Source: Linnemannia elongata
Lineage: Eukaryota > Mortierellomycota > Mortierellomycetes > Mortierellales > Mortierellaceae
Direction: 5' to 3'
Assembly: GCA_036320915.1 (NCBI GenBank)
Contig: JAXBDG010000008.1
Location: 1,798,001-1,862,000 of the forward strand
DNA: 64,000 bases
Of this stretch, positions 21,160-32,651 are shown in pieces. The notes under the pieces were generated by a model. That model was not told where the DNA came from. It did not search any database and saw only the letters and a program-made list of their open reading frames with translations. Position numbers and translations under genes: made by a program. How positions within the stretch are numbered: the first letter of the stretch is position 1; each line of letters opens with the position of its first letter.

Positions 21160-21993
21160 ATGGACATCATATCGCCGCATATCCCGCTGTCGCTCATTGC
21201 AGGATTGACCCTCTACCCTGCCCTTTTTGGCATACTCCGACGCCAACAGTGGGTCCGGGATTTTTTGCCACCTAAGGCAGACCAGCAAAAATACTACCAC
21301 CTCTGCAACAAAATGGTCGCCTCAACTCACTCCACCGTCATGACCATCACCGGAATCTACTTACTCTCTACTGTTGACTGGACCAAGAACGATATCTCGA
21401 CATACAAGACCCAAATTACGCCCTTCCTGGTTGGACTTGAGCTCGGTTACTTAACTCAGGACACTGTTTTTGAGTTTTACCAACGGGCGGCGTTTGGCGT
21501 GGGTAGCAACCTGATTCTATTCCACCATGTCGCCGTCATCTTGGGATCGGCCTATCACCTCTATGCGCTGACGCTGACCAACCCGGGGCCGTACTTTATC
21601 GGGATGCTGTCGCTGATGAACTTGAGCACGCCTATCCTTCATTTCCGGTGGGCACTCCAGAGCAAAGGGCGGACGTTTTTCAACTCGAGACTGAAGAGGT
21701 TTATCGACACGGCGTTAATGGTGACCTATTTCTGGTGCAGGATCTTTGGCAACTGGTGGATGGGATATGCGATTGGAGCCAAGTTGGGAGTGGCGTGGTA
21801 TGAGGCTCCGTGGTTGATTGGCAAGAAATTCACGATTACTACTACGACCATGTTCTTTATGAACGTTGTGTGGTGGGCAATTCTTGCCAAGCAGTGGGTC
21901 AAGTCTGTCAAAGTCTTTTATTTTTCCAAGGCACCCACTTCCTCCTCTTCGCCGGCAGCAGCCAAGGTTGTTTCTTCTAAGAAGGAAGAGTAG
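21160..21993 (+). CDS. TLC-domain (TRAM/LAG1/CLN8) integral membrane protein
   Basis: A single exon of 277 residues. The start MDIISPHIP is chosen because the open frame upstream (to 20794) is pyrimidine-rich leader. Several hydrophobic segments are visible: LSLIAGLTLYPALFGIL near the N-terminus, STVMTITGIYLL, the segment after NLILFHHVAVILGSAY, MLSLMNLSTPILHFRWAL, MVTYFWCRIFGNWWMGY and TTTTMFFMNVVWWAILA. The HH pair and the NLSTPILHFRW motif resemble TLCD/TMEM56-type TLC proteins rather than ceramide synthases, which carry a Lag1p motif. The C-terminus is Ser/Lys-rich and ends KKEE, a dilysine-type ER retrieval signal (KKxx), suggesting ER location. The substrate is unknown; a lipid role is inferred. 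Confidence 0.8.
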   Translation: MDIISPHIPLSLIAGLTLYPALFGILRRQQWVRDFLPPKADQQKYYHLCNKMVASTHSTVMTITGIYLLSTVDWTKNDISTYKTQITPFLVGLELGYLTQDTVFEFYQRAAFGVGSNLILFHHVAVILGSAYHLYALTLTNPGPYFIGMLSLMNLSTPILHFRWALQSKGRTFFNSRLKRFIDTALMVTYFWCRIFGNWWMGYAIGAKLGVAWYEAPWLIGKKFTITTTTMFFMNVVWWAILAKQWVKSVKVFYFSKAPTSSSSPAAAKVVSSKKEE

Positions 21994-22347
21994 CTTAGAT
22001 CATATGTATATACTTTGCATTTCTCCTTTTTCTTCGACCTCTTCTTCGCCAGCAGTTGACTTCCCTCATGTAGATAGTTCACAACCTCAACCCTTCAAAA
22101 ACCCCGCTCCTCGTAGTCAATAAGTAGGTAGTTAAACCAACCATAATCTTTAATTCCAAGCATGGCAGACATTAAGGGGACCGTGGGAGAATTTTGAAAG
22201 AGAAGGTCCACTTTCCGCCCCTTTCTCACCTCTCTTTCACACACTTGACTTGTTGATCCCCACCTTTTTTTTTTCTCATCCTTCTTCTTCTTTTTTCTCT
22301 CTCACTCCCCCTTCACATACCCTCCCTACTCTCCCTCCCCCTATACC
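21994..22347. other. Intergenic region TLC gene-MCCA
   Basis: 3' flank of the TLC gene followed by a CT-rich tract (22200-22347) directly before the MCCA start. No gene is seen. Confidence 0.6.
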
Positions 22348-25300
22348 ATGTCCTCATTCCTCCTCTCCGCCAACAGGGCTGCCCTCCGTATGCGATGGGG
22401 CACCTCAGTCAACCCCGTCTCAGCCAAACCCTTCCGCTGGTACACAACAGAGATTGGTATGCACATCTCTCTTTTAACATACACCCCTTCTTGTCTGGAT
22501 TCACCAAGGAACCACACGGACACACTTACTCTGAACACACACATCCCTCGGATCAGATCAGCTTCACACACACTTATTCACTTCCATCTGATCTCATCAA
22601 CTCACACTTTTCTCATCTTGCACAAATGGAACTGGTACTCCTACCCCTGAATCAATAGAGCGCAAGCCATTGTTCGACAAGATCCTCATCGCCAACCGGT
22701 AAGCAACCCAGACAACACACCTTAGTTCTCTCTTTGCTTGTCAACAGGGTGTTGTCGTATCAGTCCCACTGTATAATATACTAAAATTAGATAACTAACA
22801 ATGACTTTCCAATTCCCCCCTCGGTTGCTTATTGACATGCCCTATAGCGGTGAGATTGCCTGCAGAATTATGAGAACCGCTAAGAAGCTCGGAATCAAGA
22901 CTGTTGCCGTCTTCAGTGATGCCGACAGAAACGCCCTCCATGTCAAGATGGCAAGTGCATTCTCAGTTTTTTGTATAGTGTTATATCCGGTTAAAAAGAC
23001 TACAGTGTGGAGACAGTTGGTCGTCTACCTATCTGTCTATCTGTCTGTCTGTCTGTCTGTCCTTTGCAGCTCAATGTCCGAACAACCTTCGCGTGCTCGC
23101 TTTTCTGTTTTTGTAATTTCTGATGACAAGACTGACCGGATTTTAATTATTTTTTTTCCCACGTCTCTCTTTTTTTTTTTTTTTTTTTTTTTTTTTCTCT
23201 CCTCCCACTCTCCCACCCCACTCTTGGAATTAATAGGCCGACGAGGCTTACAACATCGGACCAGCAGCATCCGCAGAGAGTTACCTCAAGGTTGACAAGA
23301 TCATCGAGGTCGCCAGAAAGAGTGGAGCTCAGGTAAATATTTCATTCGATCTCGCATCCATGCTTCACGTTTACTTTACAAGGAAAAGAAAAAAAGGGTA
23401 TTGTTTACAGTTGTTGTTCCTGTGTTTACCAACTTATGCATGCATTCTCGCTTCCCCCTTTTCCCTCCTCCCCGAAATTTGTGATCCAATTTACTCCTTT
23501 AGGCCATCCACCCCGGATATGGTTTCTTGTCTGAGAACGCTGGCTTTGCCGACCGCTTGGCCAAGGAGAACATCACTTTCATCGGACCCCCCGGCAGTGC
23601 CATGACCTCAATGGGATCCAAGAGCGAGTCTAAGTTCATTATGGAGGCCGCCAAGGTCCCCGTTGTTCCTGGATACCACGGTGAGAACCAGGATGATGCC
23701 TTCTTGAAGGCTGAGGCTGCCAAGATCGGATACCCCGTCTTGATTAAGGCCGTCAAGGGAGGTGGAGGAAAGGGTATGCGTATCGTTGAGACCCCCGAAG
23801 ATTTTGATATCATGTTGGAGTCCTCCAGACGTGAGGCCATGAAGTCCTTCAGTGACGACAAGGTGTAAGTGAGCAACAATTGGACTACGTTGGATCGTGT
23901 GTGTGCGATTGTCAGCTACTTTTTGAGACTCCTCATTCTTATCATTTTTTAATCAACCTTTATCACCCTTTTCTAGCTTGGTTGAGAAGTACTTGGTTAC
24001 CCCTCGCCACGTCGAGGTCCAGGTCTTTGCCGATACTCTCGGAAACGCCGTCTACTTGTTTGAGCGTGATTGCAGTGTTCAGCGCAGACATCAAAAGATT
24101 CTGGAGGAGGCCCCTGCTGTAAGTTATTATCTTCAATATTATGCAATCATGCAACCGTTTCACAATTGGACCATTCCACTGACCAACGTTCTCAACATCC
24201 AATAATAATAGCCCGGTCTTTCTGAGGAGCTCAGACGCGAGTTGGGAGAGAAGGCCGTCGCCGCTGCCAAGGCTGTCAACTACGTTGGAGCAGGAACTGT
24301 CGAATTCATCATGGACAACACTGACCAGAAATTCTACTTTATGGAGATGAACACCCGTCTTCAGGTCGAGCATCCCATCACCGAGATGATCACCAACACC
24401 GACTTGGTTCAGTGGCAGCTCGAGGTCGCTGCTGGAAACAGATTGCCCAAGCTCCAGCACGAGTTGAAGAAGGATGGATGGGCCTTTGAGGCTCGTATCT
24501 ATGCCGAGAACCCCAACAACAACTTCTTGCCCGATGTCGGCCCCCTCCTCCACGTCCAGACCCCTGAGGCCTCGGATGCCGTTCGTTTGGAGACCGGATT
24601 TGTTCAGGGAGATGAGATCTCTGTCCACTACGACCCTATGATTGCCAAGTTGGTTGTCCACGGTGAAGACAGAACCGCTGCTCTCCGTGTCCTCCGCAAG
24701 GCCTTGAGCGAGTACGAGGTTGTTGGATTGAACACCAACATTGAGTTCTTGAAGACCCTTGCTGCCCACCCCGCCTTCATTGCCGGAGAAGTTGAGACTG
24801 GATTCATCAAGAAGTACGAGACCGACATGTTTAAGCCCGCTCCTCCTCTGGACCCCGCCACCGTTGCCCAGGCTTCGTTGTCGATGGTCTTGAGAGATCT
24901 CGAGGCCTCCAAGGAGGCTGCCATTGCCGCTCAGGATGGCACCTCTCCCTTCACCCTCAACTCTGGCCTCCGCCTCAACCAGGTCAGCGAGCAGAAGCTC
25001 GCCTTCAAGCTCGAGGACCAGGATGTCCAGGTTGGTGTCGAGTTCAACAAGGACGGAACCTACAACGTCCGTGTGCAGACCCCCAACAAGACCACTGTCT
25101 TCAGCAAGGTGATGGCCAAGTTGGCTGGTGAGAGCAGCGTTATTGCCGAGATTGAGAACCGCATGTACAAGACCAGCGTTGTCCAGGAGGGCGACCAGGT
25201 TCACGTCTTTGCCGAGGAGGGCAAGGTCACTTTGGACGTTCCCCAGCCCAAGTTCTTGACTGTCGGAAAGGAGGAGAAGGCCGGCAGCTTGCGCACCCCC

Positions 25301-25635
25301 ATGCCCTGCAAGATCTCCCAGGTCATGTGCAAGCCCGGTGACAAGGTCGTCAAGGGACAGGCTCTCGTCATTCTTGAGGCCATGAAGATGGAGGTAAGGA
25401 TCCCTTTTTTTCTCTCTCCTACTTGCTTGTTGTATGTAAAAACACTGAACTATGTAAGGAATTTCGTGGTTCGGTAGCTGATCATTTCATCATGTTCTTT
25501 TTTACCACCAAATAGCATATCATCAAGTCGCCAGTGGACGGTGTTGTCTCTGACGTCTTCTTCAACGTTGGAGAGATGGTTGCAGAGAACAAGTCCTTGA
25601 TTGCTTTCGAGGAGAAGGAGGAGGAGGAGGCTTAA
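22348..25635 (+). CDS. MCCA: 3-methylcrotonyl-CoA carboxylase alpha subunit, mitochondrial (biotin-containing)
   Basis: Eight exons (22348-22456, 22659-22698, 22848-22950, 23237-23332, 23503-23864, 23977-24118, 24212-25393, 25516-25635) sum to 717 residues. A presequence is followed by the biotin carboxylase domain ([32 protein letters not shown], the ATP-grasp loop [24 protein letters not shown]). A middle BT domain follows. The C-terminal biotinyl domain has the attachment site EAMKMEH, split by intron 7. The enzyme carboxylates 3-methylcrotonyl-CoA in leucine breakdown. MCC is favoured over propionyl-CoA carboxylase or pyruvate carboxylase by length and by the absence of a carboxyltransferase domain, though MCC and PCC alpha are similar. 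Intron 3 has a GC donor (ATG|GCAAGT). Confidence 0.88.
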
Positions 25636-25911
25636 AAGATTGCCTCTAGCCTAGAAATACAAGAGATCAAGACTTTTTTTTTCCATAGAGTACCGCCGTG
25701 CATTTTCATATTTTGTTTTTTTATTAATACACTTTTTTCACAACAAAAAGGGAAGGGAGGAGGAAAGTGGCGCATGTGCTGTTTTTTTCTTTTTGTGTTT
25801 ATTTCGTAATGCTCGTTTGTCCGCTAAAAAGAAATGATGGTACATGTGGTGTGGCAGCCGCTACCTTGTCTCCTGCGACTATTTATATTCTCTGCAGTCC
25901 CGCCGCTAGCC

Positions 25912-27741
25912 TTAGACCTTCTTGCGGGGCTTGATATCGCTTTCCAAAACTGGGCACAACATGATGGAGTTCTTTAAGTCGGGCGATGCACCGGAGTGGC
26001 CCTATGATCAAATAAAAAAACCGAGTAGAAAAACATAGTGTGAGTTACGATTATTCATGTAAGAATGGCAGTGATCACCACAGGTATTGCTAGGGATGTT
26101 ACCTTGCTCCAATCGTAGCTGACGGCGTAGGCGTAGATTGTTCCAGTTCTGTTAAAGGTAGCTGCTGGGATGGGACCAGCCTTCTTTGTGAACACCTTCA
26201 GCTTCTGCTTAGAATCCTTGTCCCAAAAAGTGATACCACCATCTGATCCTGCTGTGGCGAATGTTCCAAAGACGGGGTGGAATGAAATGGCATTGACTGC
26301 AAAGACGGTCGAGTCCCGAGCTGCGGGAGCACCTTCACGATGGCACTTGAAAGAGAAGTTTCCTCTGTGAACGCATACAAAAATAAGGCAGATTTGATGT
26401 TAGAGTCAGGGTCTGGCGGCTTTACACACACTTCCAATTTTCATTTTCCTGCTCGGTTGAACACTTACTGGTTGTCCTTGATGTCCGTGTACTGGATGGC
26501 GACACGTCCTTCGATACTTCCGACCGCAAATCCTCCGCCTGTGGTAAAACAAGAGACAACGCGTGTCTGCAACTTCAAAGGACTGTCCATAGTCCTGAAA
26601 GGAACTGTAGGGTTGCTCATGTCGAACATGCTGATGTTACGATCGGCTGTGGCAGCAACTAGCAATGGTCCGTGTGCGTCCATTGAGTAAAGACGGTCGT
26701 TCAACGCCACTGATGAAACAGGGCTGGGTCCACGAAGATCCCAGTACTAATATAAAAGTGAACGTATTGAAAGAATAATAGTCAGCCTTGTGTGTTCCTC
26801 TTGACTGTATTTCATAGAGGGTGTGAACGTTGGGGAAGGGGGCGTGAATTCCTCGTGTACCTTGATGGTCTTGTCCCAGCTTCCTGTGGCGACAATGTTG
26901 GCTCCGTCAATCCAACGCAAACTCTTGATGGGAGCATCGTGCTTTGCGAACTGTGTAGCTTGACCAGTCGTCACATCAAAGAGTTTTCCAGCGTTGTCCG
27001 CTCCTCCCGATGCGAGCTTGCCTCCATCCTTGTAATGTCATTGGTTGTAGTATTTGTCCCGTCAGCATAGCGATGTAATGAAATAAAACCAGAATATGTT
27101 AGCAGATGCCTTGGTATCACTCTACAACAAACGCAACTAGAAGCATCAATAACAGAAGCGAGAACACGACTACAGATAACTTACAGGACTCCACTGACAG
27201 CATAGGGCGGGGGCGTCGTGGTTGTACATGGCCTTTGCGGTTGAAGATCCATCTCCCATGATTTCCCAGATACGGACCTATTAGCATAAAGTATGTAAGT
27301 GAGGCTGCATGGGTCAGTTTTTTCTTTATCCATTCTGTATCCATTGAATGAAAAACTCGTCGAGCATATAATAAATACCACCAAAACGCGCGCGCGCGTA
27401 AAAGGCTTGGTTGTTTGTCCGTACCTCGTTGTTCCATGAAGTGGCAGCAAGCAAATCGCTTGTCTTTGAGAAGGCCAGATCAGAGATGCCGTCTGTTGGT
27501 GGTGCCGTGACCTATGAAATGCAAAACACAAGCGAATAAGAGTATGGACTACGAGTGTTACTGATGTTGCTGGTTACGCTGTTCGCGCTCCTGTTCACAA
27601 TGATCAATGCCTCCTGCTCTTGCTGTTTATTTTTGCCAGCGTGTGTTGCAAGCGTGACAAAACACGACCGTACGTGTGCGTGTGCACAAGAGATGGTGTT
27701 ACCTCGATGTCCTTTGGCTGAGGTTGGTTTCCGAGCATCAT
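25912..27741 (-). CDS. RAE1: mRNA export factor RAE1/Gle2 (WD40)
   Basis: A multi-exon minus-strand gene starting at the first ATG of an ATGATG pair (MMLGNQPQPKDIEV). WD repeats are visible across exons: ISDLAFSKTSDLLAATSWNNEVRIWE, ALCCQWSPDGGKLASGGADNAGKLFDV, IKSLRWIDGANIVATGSWDKTIKYWDLRGP, LLVAATADRNISMFDM, FAVGSIEGRVAIQYTD and ISFHPVFGTFATAGSDGGITFWDKD. The C-terminus ends LESDIKPRKKV. SWDKTIKYWDLR and GSIEGRVAIQY are typical of Rae1. Rae1 docks on the GLEBS motif of Nup98 and takes part in mRNA export and spindle assembly. It is divergent from the ankyrin gene (310 bp) and convergent with MCCA (276 bp). Confidence 0.93.
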
Positions 27742-28051
27742 CTTGGCGGGTGTATGGTATGTGTGTGAGTGGGCGAGAGGGCGCTGTGTTGTGGGTTGAA
27801 GGTTGAGGGTTTGTTGTTCCTGAGGGGAAAGGGGAGAGAAGGGAAAGCAGAAAGGAATAAGGAGAAAAGAGGCCCAGCAGAACAAGAACTGAAGAAAAAG
27901 ACAAAACGGTGGCGCACACCACAAAACAGCGAATTGACTCTCCACCGTGTGACTTGCGATCGACTGGGCCTTTCGAGCTAAAAAGTCGCCCTTTTTCTTC
28001 TTTTCTTATTCTCACACTCACTCCCTTTCCTTACACATTCACATATACATC

Positions 28052-29368
28052 ATGTCTGACGACGAAGGCGCAAGCAACAGTACGTGAAAGACGCACTCGC
28101 TTCACCCACTGCAAGAACAAGGCGCAATAAACTACAAGGGACACTCATACGAAAACTACATCGCAGGACACGCCTCTCAACTCATTACCTTTTACTTTTT
28201 ACCTTCTGTCAAACAGATGAACTCTTGGTGGCCGCATGCAAGGAGGACAACCTAGACCTGCTCGAGAAGGTTCTCTCGGCTGACGCCAGCTCCTTCGATA
28301 TCAACCACACCGACGGACTCGGCAATGCGGCACTGCACTATGCGTACGTGTTTAGGGCTACCCTTTTCTCCCTTTTGACTATGGTGTTCATTGTCACACC
28401 GAAATTCTCGTTCCCAGGGACCATAAACCATGATGGTATCCATTGCACATGGCGGCCCTTGCTCTGATATCATTCTACTATCTTCAATACTTACTCGTCT
28501 CTTATCACTCATTTCTACCGTTGTTACTTCGATGCTACAGAGCAAGGCATGGCTCGACAGGATGCTTAGAGATCCTGCTGTACTACGATGGCATCAACGT
28601 TAACGTCATCAACCGCATTGAGGGCGAAACCCCTTTGCACAAGGCTGCAGCCTACCCTGACCCAGAGATTGCCCTCGAGATGGTCCAGATCCTCATCAAC
28701 GGAGGTGCCTCTACAAAGGGTAAGTTTTTTTTCTTCTACTTTTTCATGGCTTTCCCTATTTGTCGTATTATATGAACAGGAACCCTGTTGTTCAATCGGC
28801 TTTAATACTGGGCCTCACTTTCATTCATGGGCTCTAAGCATGAATGAATGGCATGAAAAAAGTCCGGCTATTTTTACTGCCCCCTGCACGTGCAATACAG
28901 AAAAAAAAGATGCTCTGCTCTGGCCATATTACATACCATTTCTGACAAAACCTGGTTGCACCATAACTTCTTTTTTCTCTGCTTTTGGTCTCTATCTCCG
29001 TTGACATCAATATAGTTCAAAACAAGCTGAAGCAGACTCCTGCAGATAAGGCACCCAGCAACACTCATGCCGAAGTCAAGGAGTTTCTCGAGAACGCGGC
29101 TCTTGGAGCCATGGTTGTAAGTTGACGTCGTTTTTTTTACCATTACATCCCACAGGACCCAAAAGGAAACCTCTCAGGAGACGGGTTCTGTTGAATTTCT
29201 CGGATTTTTAATTAGATAACAATTGACCCAATCACTGACCATTGATTTCCCTCTGCCCTCTTTTTCTTTTTCTTTTTCTTCTATCGCTTCTCGCGACTAT
29301 GATAGGACTCGCGCGACATCCCTGCCGAAGACAGCGACTCTGATGGCGTCGCCAGCGACGACGACTAG
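28052..29368 (+). CDS. Small ankyrin-repeat protein
   Basis: Five or so exons encode roughly 170 residues. The ATG at 28052 (MSDDEGASN) is followed after an intron by ELLVAACKEDNLDLLEKVL...INHTDGLGNAALHYA. Then come ARHGSTGCLEILLYYDGINVNVINRIEGETPLHKAAAY and ALEMVQILINGGAST, which form about three ankyrin repeats. The final exons give KLKQTPADKA...EVKEFLENAALGAMV and an acidic tail ending SDSDGVASDDD. The layout resembles the fission yeast ankyrin protein group near Yar1. A chaperone or ribosome-assembly role would be inference only. Confidence 0.8.
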
Positions 29369-30955
29369 AGTGAGAATTCGAACAACACGATCGCGACAAG
29401 TTGTACTTCTACACAGACGAAGCTTTTTTTTAATACACCCTTGACAGATTACCCCAACATGTCAATAAACTAAGTTCCACTTTTTTTTTTAATTCGCGCT
29501 TGAGTCTTGTTCTTAAAGGAGCAAGAGGACATGTCGATGTGATCGATCACTACACATGTCGCGAGAGCTTAATTTCATGTTACGATGATAAACAACCCGC
29601 TTTTGAAACACGCGTGATATGTACGGCAAGCCCTAAAAGCTGGCGGTCTCGATCGCACGAGTCTAAACACGTCGCGTCGGGTCTGTGAAGGTAATGGAGT
29701 GGTGGTCTGGTGGTGGAGGTTGAGACTGTGGAGATGCATGCGAAAGCTGCGTCGTTTTTTTTTTTCTATCACTAGTATCCTCCATTGCCAAGATACCGTA
29801 CTGAACAAGAACACTGCCCTATTTAATTAAAACAGGTCTAGGATGTTGGTAGGGAACATGATAGAAACAGCAAATGAACGTGGAAGGCATGAGTGTTCCT
29901 GAAAAGCAGTGGCGTGAAAAAGAATAAAGCGTCACGGGGAACCATGAAAATTAAGCATTAATGGTTCATGTGGTTGATAGCTTGATTAGATGGTTGGATG
30001 GTTAGTTGGATGACTGAGGACGAATATGGCGTTAGCATGGACATAGACAGGACAGGGCCCGGTCTTTATTGTTGAAAAGGGACGGGTGGACAAAAGCTGG
30101 ATGGAAAGGAGAATAAAAGGTGAGGCATGGGACGTTCCATCGAATGCTTCTTTCGAAGGAAGAAAAGAAAAACGAGAGAGTAGTGTGAGGAAGGCAGCGC
30201 ACGCTTGTGTGCATTTAGGTTATTTACGGCAATAACAACGTTAACAAACACAAAAGAGTCAAGGCCCATTTACCAGCAGCCCCACGGTAAATACATACAC
30301 CTTGTACACATACATAAAAGTCCAAGGAAAGAGTGCGAGTGAGAGAGAAGAAGAAGAAAAGAGAGAACAACAAGAAGGTGAGGAAGTATGAGCACAACAC
30401 CCACTCTGGGCTCAATTGAGTCAACAAACCGACAGGGACTGAAAGGTAGAAATGCGCACTTATTTCTCTTCTTCTTCGTGTCCATCTCAATTCACATCAG
30501 AGAGGAGGAGAGAGAGAGGAGGAGAGAGAGTGAGTCGTCGACTTTTATTATTGTTGTTTGTTATTGTTGTCATTGTTGAACTTGTTGATATCTTATCCCT
30601 TTCCTATCTTCTTTTTGTTCTTTTTTATCCATCTGCTCTTTTCCCTCTCTCTCTTCTTTCTTTCCTTTGCTCTCTCATCTCATTCTCCCTCCTCTTTCTA
30701 TTCTTCCGATAAACACATACACACTCATACCCCTTCCCACCTGTTATCGTTTATTTTTCATACCTTTTGCACCTCCTTTTCTCAACAGTTGTTCGATACT
30801 TCCTTCGTCTCTATTCCTTGCATAACCCCTCGCCAGCCCTGAATCAATTCAATTATCTCCTCTCTCAGACACCGACAACCCCACTTCCTCTTTCTCCATA
30901 CAATACGCCACCACATTCCTATCGGAGAGTCAAAAAAAAATACAACATACAGACC
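29369..30955. other. Long intergenic region before the first arrestin gene
   Basis: No coding exon is supported. The right part (30450-30955) is CT-rich and likely promoter plus leader; the left part is AT-rich with scattered homopolymers. Short frames lack domain signs. Confidence 0.55.
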
Positions 30956-31253
30956 ATGAGCAACTTTTCACTCGACGCAAGGCTCGACACAACGGACCCT
31001 TTACTCATCGAGTTCTTGGGACCGCCCAGCGCAGTGGTTCACAAAGTCACCGGAAAACTGGTCATGACTGTCACAAAGCCTATTCAACTCAAACACTTGA
31101 CCGTGGCTTTTCTGGGACAAGGTACAAAAGAAATTTACCTTTTTACCGCACATTTGTGAAATCGACTGGGCGTGGATTGCAGGGTTGGTTGGTGGTTTAC
31201 AGAAAGGAACTGAAGAATCCTTATGCTGCAAGAGTGGGGAGCATCACGGTATA

Positions 31254-31286
<33 letters not shown>

Positions 31287-32651
31287 CGGGCTTTTTTGAA
31301 GGAGATAATAACGCACGGCTAACAAGACTTTATTCTCGGTCGTTCCCTCCGTATAACAAATGATAGCTTTCATCAAGTTTGGCAAAGCTGTCCTCTCGGT
31401 CAAGAGCGAGCCCATCAACATCGACAGGGTAGAACACATCCTTCTGACAAGCCCGACACACTACCTCCCAGGAGAATACACCCTCCCCTTCCAACTCGAC
31501 ATTCCTGGAGATATCGCAACAACCGATAGTTCAAGTCTGTTGCAGTCTTCCATCTCTTGGGAATATTTCCTGGTATCGAGCGGGACCCCTGTAGGGCTGA
31601 TGTCGAGGCGCAAGGAGTTCAGGAAGAAACTGGGGATGAGACGAGTCCAGGTTGAACCCTCCAGCATTGCATTTTCGCAGTTTGGAGCCTCGCGCGATGG
31701 ACAGATTGACTGTTCGATTCATACCTCAAAATTCGTGGCGCTGGGTCAGGAGCGTCTCAGGGTGAAGCTGTATATGCATGCGTACAGCAGCCAGTTCAAG
31801 GTCAAAGAGGTCCTGGTCGGAGCTATACAAAACGAGGTGATTGAATTCGACATGGACTCACACGACCTCCAGAAACGTGGCAAACGATTCGTGTATGTAC
31901 CCATTCGATACATCTGGCACCCCCCTTCTTTTCTCTTGTTTCCCTTCCTCAGTTGCATGTCCATAATTCCCCGTTGTCCTCTATTCACTTATTCCATTTT
32001 GTGTTGTATCCCGATCCTTGAACAACTAGGATGCCAACAAAGGAGATTTACCAGATGATGGGCCATCCACGACAGAAACAAAGCTCAATCGCACAGTACT
32101 ACCACACCACCCCCATTTCCAACGTCGTCTCACTACAGAATCCAGACCAGGAGGACTTTTCATCCACTTGGGGACGAGAAGATCCCATCGAGTGCGAACT
32201 GACATTAATGAATACCAACATGCTCCCGTGTGAGTTCACAACCTGGATGAGGATCGGACATATGGTTCAACTCACCATCATCTTTGCAGACTCGTCTATC
32301 CGGTCAATGGTTGTCAAACCGCCCTTCACTGTTGGCAGGATCCTGCAAGACCCCTGGACTCACCACACCCTTCGGGCTCTCCATCAAGGCGACGACGATC
32401 ACTCTCATATCGAAGACCATCACGATCACCATGCGCCGGATAATTCGGCACTTCCGGGATATGGCGAGGGGATCGAGCATACAACGTTGCTGGATTCGAA
32501 TACTCATCGCATGGATCATTCGGGGGGGTTGTACCGGGAGTTGTATCCTGAGCGTGGCGATCTTGTCGTGCCCGATATTTCAGATGAGTTGCCGCCGACG
32601 TATGAAAGCGAGTTGGAGCAGCCAGAGCCCTCTTCTGTCAAAGGGCATTAG
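30956..32651 (+). CDS. Alpha-arrestin-like protein with PPxY motif
   Basis: Three exons (30956-31121, 31367-31892, 32030-32651) encode about 437 residues. The N-terminal arrestin fold includes LLIEFLGPPSAVVHKVTGKLVMTV, HYLPGEYTLPFQLDIPGD and SSISWEYFLV. The C-terminal fold includes PIECELTLMNTNMLPCEFTTWMRIGHMVQLTI. A His/Asp-rich stretch (about residues 335-360) precedes a C-terminal PPTYESE, a PPxY motif that recruits Nedd4/Rsp5 ubiquitin ligases. Alpha-arrestins link membrane transporters to such ligases for endocytosis. The last intron of arrestin 2 has no counterpart in detail, but the first intron sits at the equivalent place after the first strand block. The spacer near 31257-31282 is a T-run inside intron 1. 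Confidence 0.82.
31257..31282. repeat. T homopolymer inside arrestin intron 1
   Basis: About 26 consecutive T lie within the predicted first intron. No LINE-like sequence follows, so it is probably a simple tract. Confidence 0.8.

Noticed and set aside
23963..25204. 413-residue minus-strand frame opposite MCCA
   Set aside because: Shadow of the codon bias of the real carboxylase exon; composed of Leu/Val/Gly repeats with no domain.
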